Assembly: GCA_025360965.1 (NCBI GenBank)
Contig: JANYBC010000070.1
Span: 1 to 34,142 of the forward strand
Reading direction: 5' to 3'
Length of the DNA: 34,142 nt
Origin: Anaeromyxobacter sp.
Lineage (GTDB): Bacteria > Myxococcota > Myxococcia > Myxococcales > Anaeromyxobacteraceae
This document shows, piece after piece, positions 24,841 to 33,171 of the stretch. The notes under the pieces are model-generated. The model searched no databases. It worked only from the letters and a program-made list of their open reading frames with translations, and had not been told where the DNA came from. The position numbers and the translations under genes are program-made. Position 1 is the first letter of the stretch. Each line of letters opens with the position of its first letter.

Positions 24841-26475
24841 TCAGTAGAGCGAGTAGACCGAGACCAGTGCGTTGACGCCGATCGGGATCGAGCCGCCACC
24901 GCCGCCGCTGACGTCGATGGCGCTCCTCGTCAGCAGCGAGAGGCGCAGGCCGAGGTGGCGGGTCAGCTCCTTCGAGCCCGAGACGTAGAGGCTGAACTCG
25001 TCCTTGTCGGCCCCGAGGTTGGCCTGCTGGTTCCAGCTGAGCCGGCCGATGAGCCGCACCGACTCGACCGGGCGGGCCACCGCCTGCAGCCAGGCGGCGC
25101 GGCCGGTGAGCCAGCCGAGCTCCTCCTGGTAGCCGGCCGAGAGCGAGACCCTGGGCGTGAAGAAGCGTGGCACGCTCACCTCCGGACCGGCCCAGCCTCG
25201 CTCCAGCCCGGAGGCCACGTCGCGGGCACCGCCGCCGGAGATCCCGGCGCGCACCAGGCCGAAATCCCAGGAGGCGTTGACGTCGGCGTGGCGGGAGCGG
25301 CCGGCCCAGGCGAGCGGCGTGAAGGTCTGTGGGGTGAGCAGCTCGCTGTAGTCGAAGGCGCCGGAGATGGAGAGGCGGGCCACCGGCCGGAAGGCCGCCT
25401 CCAGCCGCGCCCCGTCGAGCCCGCCCGGCGAGTGGATCGTGCCGCCGAAGCCGAAGCGGGCGTCGGCGAAGAGGTCGAGCCAGGCCCCGGAGTGGGCCGA
25501 GCCGCCCGCCTGCATCTCGACGCGATCACCCAGCTCGGGTGAACGGACCAGCGCCAGCCGCCCCTCCTGGTGGACCAGCACCCCCTGCCCCAGCTTGCCG
25601 TCCCAGCCCCAGAAGCCGCCGGCGGTGCCGCGCGTGGTGGTGGGGGAGCTGGTGTCGGGCTGCGGCACCAGGCCGCCGAGCAGGCCAGCCGTGAAGGCGC
25701 CGCGGCGCCAGCTCACCGTGGCGCCGTCCATCGAGGTGGCGCCCGGGACGTTCCAGGCCAGCACGCGTCCCGCCGAGATGGAGATGGGACGGCTCTCCGG
25801 CGCCCAGGTGAGCTGCGCCTGCCAGACCACGATGCGGGCCTTGTCGGCGGGCAGGAAGACGGCCCCGGCCGGCTGCGCCGACCAGTACTCGGCCCGCAGG
25901 TCGACGTCGGCTGTGAAGGGACCGAGCGGGGCGCCGTGCAGGGCGGCGTCGACGCGATCGGTGTGGTAGGCGCCGAGGCCGCTGCTCCACCAGCTGACGT
26001 CCGAGAAGACGAACTCGCCGAAGCCGTCGCGCGGCGCCTCGAGCGGCCGGAGCGCCACCGGCTTGGCCTTGGCCTCCACCAGCGCCACCTCGGCGCTGGC
26101 GACCCGCTCGGCGCGCTGGGCAAGCTCCTCGTCGCTCGGGAGCGGCGGGAGCGTCACCACCTTGACCTCGGCGGCGGCCACCCGGGTCAGCTGGACGCTG
26201 TCCCCGGGGTGGGCGCCGACGCCATAGCAGGTGGCGTGGCTGGAGGAGACCGACTCGACCGCGCAGAGCACGGCCTCGGCGCCGCCGCGCACGAGCGACA
26301 ACACCTGGCCCACCTCCAGCCCCTGGTCGGCCCCGGCGTCGAGGTAGGCCCGCGTCCCCGTCGCCTGGACCACGTGGGCCAGCCCTGGGGTCCGGACCTG
26401 CGCCGGCGGCGGCGTCTCGAGCGGACTGGCCGGGGTGGTGGCGGCGAGCGCCAGGGCGAGGAGCGAGGAGAGCAT
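24841..26475 (-). CDS. Predicted outer-membrane beta-barrel protein of the cytochrome operon
   Basis: The 544-aa protein has an N-terminal signal peptide and a small domain (about 30-110) rich in short strands, similar in pattern to FlgT-like or SH3-like modules (AYLDAGADQGLEVGQVLSL). A short coiled-coil-prone stretch follows (DEELAQRAERVASAEVALVEAK region). Then come ~390 residues of alternating hydrophobic and polar strands with many Trp/Tyr/Gly, typical of a 16-strand-or-so barrel. The C-terminus is YSLY, with the terminal aromatic used by BAM substrates. The ATG lies 2 bases after the multiheme lipoprotein stop, so they are probably translationally coupled. By context it may be the porin sheath of a porin-cytochrome conduit, analogous to MtrB or PioB, although I see no clear sequence similarity to those. 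Confidence 0.68.
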   Translation of the reverse strand: MLSSLLALALAATTPASPLETPPPAQVRTPGLAHVVQATGTRAYLDAGADQGLEVGQVLSLVRGGAEAVLCAVESVSSSHATCYGVGAHPGDSVQLTRVAAAEVKVVTLPPLPSDEELAQRAERVASAEVALVEAKAKPVALRPLEAPRDGFGEFVFSDVSWWSSGLGAYHTDRVDAALHGAPLGPFTADVDLRAEYWSAQPAGAVFLPADKARIVVWQAQLTWAPESRPISISAGRVLAWNVPGATSMDGATVSWRRGAFTAGLLGGLVPQPDTSSPTTTRGTAGGFWGWDGKLGQGVLVHQEGRLALVRSPELGDRVEMQAGGSAHSGAWLDLFADARFGFGGTIHSPGGLDGARLEAAFRPVARLSISGAFDYSELLTPQTFTPLAWAGRSRHADVNASWDFGLVRAGISGGGARDVASGLERGWAGPEVSVPRFFTPRVSLSAGYQEELGWLTGRAAWLQAVARPVESVRLIGRLSWNQQANLGADKDEFSLYVSGSKELTRHLGLRLSLLTRSAIDVSGGGGGSIPIGVNALVSVYSLY

Positions 26476-26477
26476 GT

Positions 26478-27989
26478 CTAGTTGTTGGGGATGGCGTTGT
26501 GGCAGCTGGTTGCGCAGCTGGCGGTGCTGCGAATCGGCGGCGACGGGAAGGTGAAGTTGACCGCCGGATAGGGCTTCTCGGACGCCGGCCTGGTGGTGGC
26601 GTGGCAGCTGATGCAGCCGGCCGGGTAGTGGTCGATGCGGCCATAGCCGGAGTCACCTCGGGAATGGGCGGCGACCCTGTTCACCTGCGAGTCGGCGTGG
26701 CACTTGAGGCAGTTGGGGCTGGTCAGCGGCACGGTGCCGGTGAGCGCGTGGCCGGCGTAGAGGTTGAGGATGGCGATGCCGCCGACGGGGCCGTGCCTGG
26801 TGCTGAACCCGGCGATGGCGTTGTGGCAGGTGGCGCACTGCAGCGACGTGAGGTCGGTCCTCACCCCGGTGCCGTGGCACTGGGCGCAGGAGAGCCCGGC
26901 GTGCTTGGTGCCGGAGGCGCGGGGGAAGAGCAGCTCGTGGTTGGCCGGCGCCCCGCTTGCCCCGTCCTTGTGGCAGACCAGGCAGCTGTCGGAGAGCTGC
27001 GGCCCGGCCCAGAGGGCGTTGAAGCCTGCCACCGAGGTGTGGAGCGGCGCCAGCGACGCGGCGCTGCCGTGGATGGCGTTGACGCCTGCCACCGCCCCCA
27101 CCACCACGTCATGGCAGCCGACGCAGGTGGTGGCCTTGAAGTCGGCGACGAAGGTCCTGGGCGGCGTGGTCTTGTTCTGGTCGTGGCAGGTGAGGCAGGC
27201 GCCGCCGGCCGCGCCGGAGTGCGCCCCGCTGCCCACCGTGAACCCGCTGGCGCCGGTGGCGTGGGCCGCCACCCGGACCAGGACCTTGCCGTCCTCGTGG
27301 CAGCGCGCGCAGAGCAGCGACGAGGCCTGGACGGCGGCCGGGGTGGTGCCGTTCCTGACGTAGTCGGGCACCTTGCCGGCGTGGGCCGCGTCGGTCGGCG
27401 CGTCGCTGTGCGGGTGGCAGGATGAGCAGCCGAGCTGCGTGCGATCGCCGGCGACGACGTGGCAGTCGGCGCACCTGGCCACGATGGTGCCGGCCGCGTT
27501 CTGGTGCGGCAGCACCAGGCGGGCGGCGTGGTCGACCCCGATGCCGTTCTGGTGGCAGTGGTGGCAGGCGGCGTCGAGGCTGGTGACGCCGGCGGCGTAG
27601 CCGAGGGTGTTGGCGTTGGCCACGGTGGCGTCGAACCCGTTGCTCCCGGTGACGCCGTTGGCGTTGTGCCAGGCGCTGAATCCGGCCAGGGTGCCGTCAT
27701 GCTGGACGCCGCTCTTGAGCGTCACCGCATGGCAGTTGGTGCAGGTGAAGACCTTGAAGGAGTCGGAGGGGACCGACGTGGTGGCCGAGGTCTTGACGGC
27801 GTGGCAGGCGTTGCAGTCGGCCAGGGCCTGACCCGCCTGGGGACCGTGGGTGTCACCCACGGCGATGGGGAAGTGCTTCGCGTGGGCGACCGCGTCCGGC
27901 ATGGTCAGCCAGGGCGCTTGCCAGGACGTACCGCCACAGGCGGCGAGGAGCAGTGAGGCGGCGGCGATCGACGGGAGCTGGAGCTTCAT
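26478..27989 (-). CDS. Multiheme c-type cytochrome lipoprotein (13 CXXCH plus one CX3CH)
   Basis: The 503-aa protein has a lipoprotein signal with lipobox LAAC (Cys18), then thirteen CXXCH haem-attachment motifs. These include CNACH, CTNCH, CHHCH, CADCH, CSSCH, CARCH, CLTCH, CVGCH, CLVCH, CAQCH, CATCH, CLKCH and CISCH. At the very C-terminus Cys492-His497 reads CATSCH, a CX3CH motif. Additional His residues are scattered between motifs as candidate distal ligands. Lipidation implies anchoring to the outer membrane (periplasmic or cell-surface face). ATGA overlap with the 10-heme gene upstream, and 2 bases to the barrel gene downstream, indicate co-production. It is a candidate terminal or barrel-inserted cytochrome of an extracellular electron-transfer system. 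Confidence 0.9.
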   Translation of the reverse strand: MKLQLPSIAAASLLLAACGGTSWQAPWLTMPDAVAHAKHFPIAVGDTHGPQAGQALADCNACHAVKTSATTSVPSDSFKVFTCTNCHAVTLKSGVQHDGTLAGFSAWHNANGVTGSNGFDATVANANTLGYAAGVTSLDAACHHCHQNGIGVDHAARLVLPHQNAAGTIVARCADCHVVAGDRTQLGCSSCHPHSDAPTDAAHAGKVPDYVRNGTTPAAVQASSLLCARCHEDGKVLVRVAAHATGASGFTVGSGAHSGAAGGACLTCHDQNKTTPPRTFVADFKATTCVGCHDVVVGAVAGVNAIHGSAASLAPLHTSVAGFNALWAGPQLSDSCLVCHKDGASGAPANHELLFPRASGTKHAGLSCAQCHGTGVRTDLTSLQCATCHNAIAGFSTRHGPVGGIAILNLYAGHALTGTVPLTSPNCLKCHADSQVNRVAAHSRGDSGYGRIDHYPAGCISCHATTRPASEKPYPAVNFTFPSPPIRSTASCATSCHNAIPNN

Positions 27990-28876
27990 CTGACACCCCT
28001 ACCCAGCGGCGCCAGCCTCGGCGCGCCGGTTGAGAAGCTGTGACACGAGTAGCAACGATCGTTGCTCGGCGCGAAGCCCGGGACGGACGGGTGCTCCGCG
28101 GGGTTGTGGCACCCGGTGCAACTGGCGGCCGGCGTGGCCGTGCAGGTGAGCGGTCCGGCCGGGATGGGCGGCACGCCGGAGGCGTGGCAGGTCTTGCAGG
28201 AGATCCCGGCGTGCTTGCCCGAGCTGATCTGGAAGCAGGCGTCGTGGGCCTTCCAGGTGCCCGGCGTGAAGCGCCAGGTGGAGTGGCAGCCCCGGCAGTC
28301 GGTGCCGAAGTTGCCGGTGTGCGGGACGGCGGCGGTGGCGGTCCCGTCGTAGTTGGCCTGGTGGCAGGCGATGCAGGCGGTGGTGGGGCGGGAGAAGGCC
28401 CGGTCGCGCCGGTCGCCGTGGCACTGCTCGCAGGGGATGACGGCGTGCCGGCCGGTGAGCGGGAAGCTGGTCCGGCGGTGGGCCTCGGGGCCGAAGCTGG
28501 CCTCCTTCCACGAGCCGGTGTCATGGCACCGATCGCAGCGGGCCCCCATGCGGCGGGCGTGGACGTCGCGGTGGCAGGCCGAGCAGGCCTTGGCCACCGG
28601 CTGGTCGAAGCGTCCGCCCAGGTGGCACGACTGGCAGGTGACCGCGAGGTGGCGGCCGGTGAGCGGGAAGCCGGTCCGGTCGTGGGCGAAGGTGACCTGC
28701 TTCCAGTCCGCGGCGGTGTGGCAGGCGCCGCAGCGGGTCTCGGCGCCGGCGTGGCTGCCGGGGCGAGGGGCGAGATCGATGGCGTTGGTGGCGGCCGGGG
28801 CCGGCGTCGGCCTGGCCGTCGCGGCAGCCTGGGCGGACTGGGCCGCCAGCAGGAGGGCCAGGAGCGTCGCGGTCAC
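27986..28876 (-). CDS. Periplasmic decaheme c-type cytochrome
   Basis: The 296-aa protein has a signal peptide ending near AQSAQA and ten CXXCH motifs: CGACH, CQSCH, CSACH, CDRCH, CEQCH, CIACH, CRGCH, CKTCH, CTGCH and CYSCH. Two copies of a module with the shape WK..F.(H).....FPLTGRH....C..CH appear in its first half and match modules in the upstream 20-heme protein. The start is GTG at 28876, overlapping the upstream TGA. In-frame sequence further upstream is antisense-like and lacks a signal peptide. The signal lacks a positively charged N-region, which is unusual. It is probably soluble in the periplasm, bridging inner- and outer-membrane components. Confidence 0.9.
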   Translation of the reverse strand: MTATLLALLLAAQSAQAAATARPTPAPAATNAIDLAPRPGSHAGAETRCGACHTAADWKQVTFAHDRTGFPLTGRHLAVTCQSCHLGGRFDQPVAKACSACHRDVHARRMGARCDRCHDTGSWKEASFGPEAHRRTSFPLTGRHAVIPCEQCHGDRRDRAFSRPTTACIACHQANYDGTATAAVPHTGNFGTDCRGCHSTWRFTPGTWKAHDACFQISSGKHAGISCKTCHASGVPPIPAGPLTCTATPAASCTGCHNPAEHPSVPGFAPSNDRCYSCHSFSTGAPRLAPLGRGVR

Positions 28877-30693
28877 GGCTGGTACCCCTTGAAGGAGCCG
28901 CGGTGGAAGTCGGCGTGGCACCCCTCGCAGGTGAGCGGCAGCGGCTTGTAGCGCTTCACCGTCAGGCCCTTCCCCACCGTGACCGGCAGGTGGCACTTCT
29001 CGCAGGCCAGCGGCTTGTGCTTCCCCTCCAGCTTGAAGCGGGAGTCGCGCTGGTGATCGAAGCGCAGGTTCTCCTTCTCCTTCCAGCTGACGGCGTCATG
29101 GCAGCGGGCGCAGTCGGTCCCCTTCCCGGGCAGCGCCAGCTGGCCGGCGTGCACGTCGGCGTGGCAGCCGGCGCAGGTGACGGCGAGCGGCTTGTAGACC
29201 ATCGCGCCGCTCGGGCCCGGCCTGTGGCACGAGGCGCAGGCGGCCCTGGCGTGCTTGCCGGCCAGCGCGAAGCGGCTGTCCTTGGCGTGATCGAAGCGGA
29301 CCTTCTTCCAGGACTCGAGACCGTGGCAGGCGGTGCAGCCCTCGGCGTCGGTGCGCGCCTTGAACTGACCGCCATGCAGGTCGCGGTGGCAGGTTCGGCA
29401 GTCGCTGGCGCGGGGGATCTTGAGCAGCGCCAGGCTCGGCTTGATGGGCCGCTTCTGGACCTCGAGCCGCGCCTTGACCACCGCCGGCACCCTGGCCTCC
29501 AGCCGCGGGTCCTTGGGGTGGCAGGCGGCGCAGGCCACGGCGCGGTGCGCCCCCTCCAGCCTGTAGGGGAGCTTGTCGTGATCTTCGAGCTCGAAGCGGA
29601 CCGGCGTGAAGCCCTCAATCCCGTGGCAGCGCTCGCAGGTGCGGGTCGGTGCGGCCGCCCCTGCGGGCGGGGCTGCTGCCGGGTAGGCGATCTGCCCGAG
29701 GTGGGCATCGAGGTGGCAGTCGCTGCAGCGCTCGAACTTCATCGCCTTGAAGACCGCCTTCTCCTTGCCCCACGGCCCGTGGCAGGCCTCGCATCTGGCC
29801 GCCAGGTGGGCGCCGCGCAGCGGGTACCTGGTCTTCTCGTGGAAGGCCTTCTCCTTGGCGGAGCCGCGGAGCTTCTTCCAGTCCCCGGTCCCATGGCAGG
29901 ACTGGCAGTCGGGGCCGAAGCGGCCGAGGTGCGGGTCCTTGTGACAGCCGGCGCAGGTCTGGAAGGGGATCGGCTTGTACTTCGCGAAGAGGGCCGGGCG
30001 GACCGGCGGGGTGCGCGCGCCGAGCTCACCGGGCGGAGGGGCCGGCTGGTCGGCGTGGCACTTGAGGCAGGTGACCTTGAGGTGCTTCCCGTCGAGCTTG
30101 TAGGCGGTCCTGGCGTGATCGAAGCGGGGGAGCTTCCAGGTCTCGGCGCCGTGGCACCTCTGGCAGTCGGCGCCGAGCTGGCCGCGGTGCTCGTCGAAGT
30201 GGCAGGCGGCGCAGGCCGACGGCGCGCCCAGCAGGCTGTCGCGCCCCTTGGCGATGGCCTGGATCACCTCCGGATCGGCGATGTGGCGGGCGTCGTGGCA
30301 TTTGGCGCAGTCGGGCTTGCGGTGCTTCCCCTCCAGCGCGAAGCCGGTGCGGCCATGGTCGAAGCCCTTCTTCCCTCCCGGGCCCCAGTCGACCAGCTTG
30401 GTGTCGCGGCCGGTGTGCTCGTGGTGGCAGGCCTGGCAGCTCCGCTCCTCGGGCTTGAGCCGCCCGTGGAGCCCCTTGCCGGCCTTCATCCTGGCCTGCA
30501 CGTCCTTGTGGCAGGCGAGGCAGTTGTCGGGGCTGAGCTGCTCGCCGGCGGCGTGGCACCTGGTGCAGTTGGACAGCCCCTCCAGCGTGGCGTGCGGCCG
30601 GGAGAGATCGCCAGGCGAGAAGACGTCGGCGCCCGCGCCGGTGGCCCAGAGGATGAGCAGGGAGGCCGCGGCCCGATAGGGGGTGCGCATCAT
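28873..30693 (-). CDS. Periplasmic 20-heme c-type cytochrome
   Basis: The 606-aa protein begins MMRTPYRAAASLLILW, a signal peptide ending near GAGA, and then carries twenty CXXCH motifs spread evenly (about one per 29 residues). A repeated module F(D)H....(F/Y).L.GKH....C..CH occurs at least five times, giving a likely distal His before each haem, as in cytochrome c3/c7-type chains. The ATG at 30693 forms ATGA with the stop of the shifted-frame C-terminus of the oxidoreductase, which shows where the cytochrome really begins. A single uninterrupted reading that joins it to the oxidoreductase is misleading, because the joining ~90 codons lie antisense-like over a better reading frame. It is probably the main periplasmic electron wire or store. 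Confidence 0.9.
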   Translation of the reverse strand: MMRTPYRAAASLLILWATGAGADVFSPGDLSRPHATLEGLSNCTRCHAAGEQLSPDNCLACHKDVQARMKAGKGLHGRLKPEERSCQACHHEHTGRDTKLVDWGPGGKKGFDHGRTGFALEGKHRKPDCAKCHDARHIADPEVIQAIAKGRDSLLGAPSACAACHFDEHRGQLGADCQRCHGAETWKLPRFDHARTAYKLDGKHLKVTCLKCHADQPAPPPGELGARTPPVRPALFAKYKPIPFQTCAGCHKDPHLGRFGPDCQSCHGTGDWKKLRGSAKEKAFHEKTRYPLRGAHLAARCEACHGPWGKEKAVFKAMKFERCSDCHLDAHLGQIAYPAAAPPAGAAAPTRTCERCHGIEGFTPVRFELEDHDKLPYRLEGAHRAVACAACHPKDPRLEARVPAVVKARLEVQKRPIKPSLALLKIPRASDCRTCHRDLHGGQFKARTDAEGCTACHGLESWKKVRFDHAKDSRFALAGKHARAACASCHRPGPSGAMVYKPLAVTCAGCHADVHAGQLALPGKGTDCARCHDAVSWKEKENLRFDHQRDSRFKLEGKHKPLACEKCHLPVTVGKGLTVKRYKPLPLTCEGCHADFHRGSFKGYQP

Positions 30694-30965
30694 CAGTGGA
30701 GACCGTACCCCAGATAGAGGGCGACGAGGATATGGGCCGTGAGGGCCAGCACCAGGAAGACCGCCAGGGTGGCGTGGAAGAGCCGCCAGCTGCGCAGCAG
30801 CCGTTTGAGCGAGCCGTAGAAGCGGAGCTGCCAGCGCAGCCGGGTCAGCTTGATGAGCGCCGCCTGCAGGTCGGGGTAGACGTGAGGGTGCTGGAGGCGC
30901 CGTCTCAGGGCGAAGAGCCGCAGCCGGGTCGCCGCCACCTCGAAGGGGAAGCGGAGGAAGAGCAT
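30693..30965 (-). CDS. C-terminal b-haem helix of the oxidoreductase, in the shifted frame
   Basis: This 90-aa reading (ATG 30965) is Arg-rich, then has one membrane helix containing FHATLAVFLVLALTAH, a His-X13-His pair matching the pair in the preceding frame. It ends exactly at the ATGA that starts the 20-heme gene. I read it as the displaced C-terminus of the oxidoreductase (reading in through SGHSFLMLFLRFP). If the shift is real, it could instead be made as a separate small subunit from its own ATG. Confidence 0.6.
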   Translation of the reverse strand: MLFLRFPFEVAATRLRLFALRRRLQHPHVYPDLQAALIKLTRLRWQLRFYGSLKRLLRSWRLFHATLAVFLVLALTAHILVALYLGYGLH

Positions 30966-32913
30966 CAGGAACGAGTGTCCCGACCGGCGCGGTGAGGCGA
31001 TCCAGCAGGGCCGCGCCGCCGCTGGCCCCCTCCAGCTCGGGCGCCGCGAAGGCCCGCAGCCGCTCGAAGTTGCCGGTCAGGTCCTCCAGCTCCTCGGCCT
31101 CGTCGCCGTGGGCCGGGACCAGGCCGTAGATGTAGCGGCCGATGAGGCCGGTGGAGACCACCACCGCCAGCGCCGCGTAGGTGCCGCTGGCCAACTGGTT
31201 GTTCATCTGGAAGGCGGCGTGGAAGGCGATCACCAGCGGGCTCATGAAGCCGACGAAGGTGTGGAAGTCGAGCCAGCCCTTGATGTGGCCCCAGCCGGTG
31301 AGCGCGCGGCTCCGCTTGCGGACCGCATAGAAGAAGTTGGAGAGCATGAAGGCGGTGGCGACGATGCCGACGCCGTGCCCCCAGCTGCCCGCCGAGCGCA
31401 GCGACTTGTGGAGGGCCGAGAGCTTCCGCTCCGGGCGCGCCAGCGGGTAGTACTCCCAGCCCTTCCAGGCCAGGTAGGCCAGCACCGAGATCCCGGCCAC
31501 CGCGTAGAGGATGCGCAGGGCGAGGAGCCGCCGCCGCTCCTGCCTGTTCCTGGAGGCGCGGGGCCGCCTGCCCGGCTCCCCGATGATGGCGGGCCCGTAG
31601 GCGGGCGTCTGGGCGTGGAGCGCCTCTCCGTGGAAGCGCCGCATGGAGACGCCGACGCTGGCGAGGAACTCGACCGGCAACTCGCCGCCGATGTTGACGA
31701 TGACGAAGTCGTTGGGGAGGCGCACCGCCTTGCCGCCGGCGTCGAGGTGCACCGAGCCGTCGTCGACGGCTTTCACCTGGGAAGGGAGGAAGGCCGTGAT
31801 CTTCCCGGCGCCGATGAGCGCGGCGATCCTGGTGCGGTTGGCCTCGCGGCAGCTGGCGAACTCGGCGTTCCGGTAGGAGATGCTCACGGCGGCATTCGAC
31901 TCGGTGGCCAGCTGCATGGCCGCCTCGACGGCCGAGTCGCCGCCGCCGACCACCAGCACCTTGGCCCCGTTGTACTGCTCCGGCTCGGTGAGCGCGTAGA
32001 CCACCTTCTCGCTCTCCTCGCCCGGGACCCCCATCTTGCGGGGCGTGCCGCGACGCCCGATGGCCAGCACCACCTTGGCGGCGCTGATGGGGCCGGCGCT
32101 GGTCTTGACCGTGAAGCGGCCGTCGGCCCCCTCGAGCCCGGTCATCTTCACTCCCTGCTCCACGGTGAGCCCGGCCTTGTCGATGATCTTCTGCCAGCCG
32201 GCCAGCAGCTCCTCCTTGGTGATGAGCGCCTTGCCGAACTTGCCGACCAGCGGGAGGTCGACCGGCTCGGTCATGGCCACCTTGCGCCGCGGGTAGTGGG
32301 CCACGGTGCCGCCCACCGTCCCCTGCTCGAGCAGCCGGTGCTCCACGCCGTGGGCCTTGAGCGCCAGCGCGGTGGCCAGCCCGGCCGGGCCGGCCCCGAC
32401 CACCACCACCGTGGAGCCCTTGGGCGTGATCTCGGCCAGGTGGTCGGCGGCCTGGAGCCCCTGGGTCACGGCGTTCTTGATGAGGCCCATGCCGCCCAGC
32501 TCGCCGATGACATGGACCCCGGCGCGAGAGGACTCGAAGTACTGGTCGACCTCGGGCAGGTCGATGCCTCGCTCCAGCGAGCCGAAGACCAGCTTGATGG
32601 CGTTGACTGGGCACTCGGCGGCGCAGCGGCCGTGGCCGATGCAGTGGTCGGCGTGGATCAGCCTGGCGGCGTGGTCGATGATGCCGAGGATGTCGCCCTC
32701 CGGGCAGGCCTTGAGGCAGGAGAGGCTGCCGATGCAGACATCCGGGTCGATGATGGGGTGGAGCGAGCGGGCCAGGTGCTGCTTCTTGGCCACCTTCTGC
32801 TCGAAGACCTCGGCGTCCCGTCGCTGTCGCCGGCCGCGGCGGATGTAGCCGAGCGCGCCGCCAAGCAGCGCCACCGCGAGGGAGGAGTAGACGATCAGCG
32901 ATCCCTGGTCCAT
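30693..32913 (-). CDS. Inner-membrane Fe-S/FAD/NAD(P)/cytochrome b-type oxidoreductase (apparent frameshift near 30.98 kb)
   Basis: Starting at ATG 32913, the protein has an N-terminal helix (7-23) and two ferredoxin-like motifs (Cys60/66/70 and Cys91/97/101, each lacking the usual second Cys). An FAD Rossmann site VVGAGPAGLA follows (171-180), then a second nucleotide site VLVVGGGDSAVEAA (about 318) as in thioredoxin-reductase-like enzymes. Four or so membrane helices come next, with HTFVGFMSPLVIAFH, a His-X13-His b-haem pair. This frame then has no sensible end. Skipping one base near 30980-30990 leads into the frame of 30693-30965, which supplies a last helix with another His-X13-His pair and an ATGA link to the cytochrome gene. 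Likely role: exchange of electrons between NAD(P)H or ferredoxin, quinone and the periplasmic cytochromes. Confidence 0.75.
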
Positions 32914-33135
32914 GCGCTGCCCGTTACCTCGGAGACGTGTCCACGATCCATTTGCTACGCCCGGCCCGCCAGATTCTCACACTTCGCCGCGGGCCACCTC
33001 ATGCCGCCCCAGGGTGTGGACTCCCCTTGTATCCCGCCGGTCACGAGATCTCCATGGGACGTCTCGGTGACGATCTGTGACGGGGAAACGGGCAAGCGAT
33101 CGCTTCGCAGGCAGGCCGTCGGCGGTGAGCCGTCT
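32914..33135. other. Intergenic region between the electron-transfer operon and the tRNA-Glu genes
   Basis: About 220 bases hold no convincing ORF. The minus-strand promoter of the cytochrome operon should lie here, but I could not identify clear -35/-10 or sigma54 (GG-N10-GC) elements. Only a weak Shine-Dalgarno (GGGCAG) precedes the operon's ATG. A GAGATCTC palindrome sits near 33046-33053, with no assigned role. Confidence 0.4.
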
Positions 33136-33164
33136 TTGACACCGGCCCGGCCATTGGGTAGGAA
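33136..33164 (+). promoter_or_regulatory. Sigma70-like promoter of the tRNA-Glu pair
   Basis: A perfect TTGACA (33136-33141), a 17-base spacer and TAGGAA (33159-33164) lie just upstream of the first tRNA. The expected start site is at about 33171, one base before the mature tRNA 5' end, so the 5' leader would be almost absent. Confidence 0.6.
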
Positions 33165-33171
33165 CGCCCCC

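Noticed and set aside
26478-30693. CRISPR-like or tandem nucleotide repeats in the cytochrome genes
   Set aside because: The recurring short pattern is the codons for CXXCH and the surrounding haem module. Spacing and sequence vary and follow the protein frame.
28873-32913. A single 1346-residue oxidoreductase-cytochrome fusion protein
   Set aside because: The joining ~90 residues are Pro/Ala/Arg low-complexity sequence. The alternative frame there encodes a proper His-containing membrane helix that ends at an ATGA with a signal-peptide-bearing cytochrome start.
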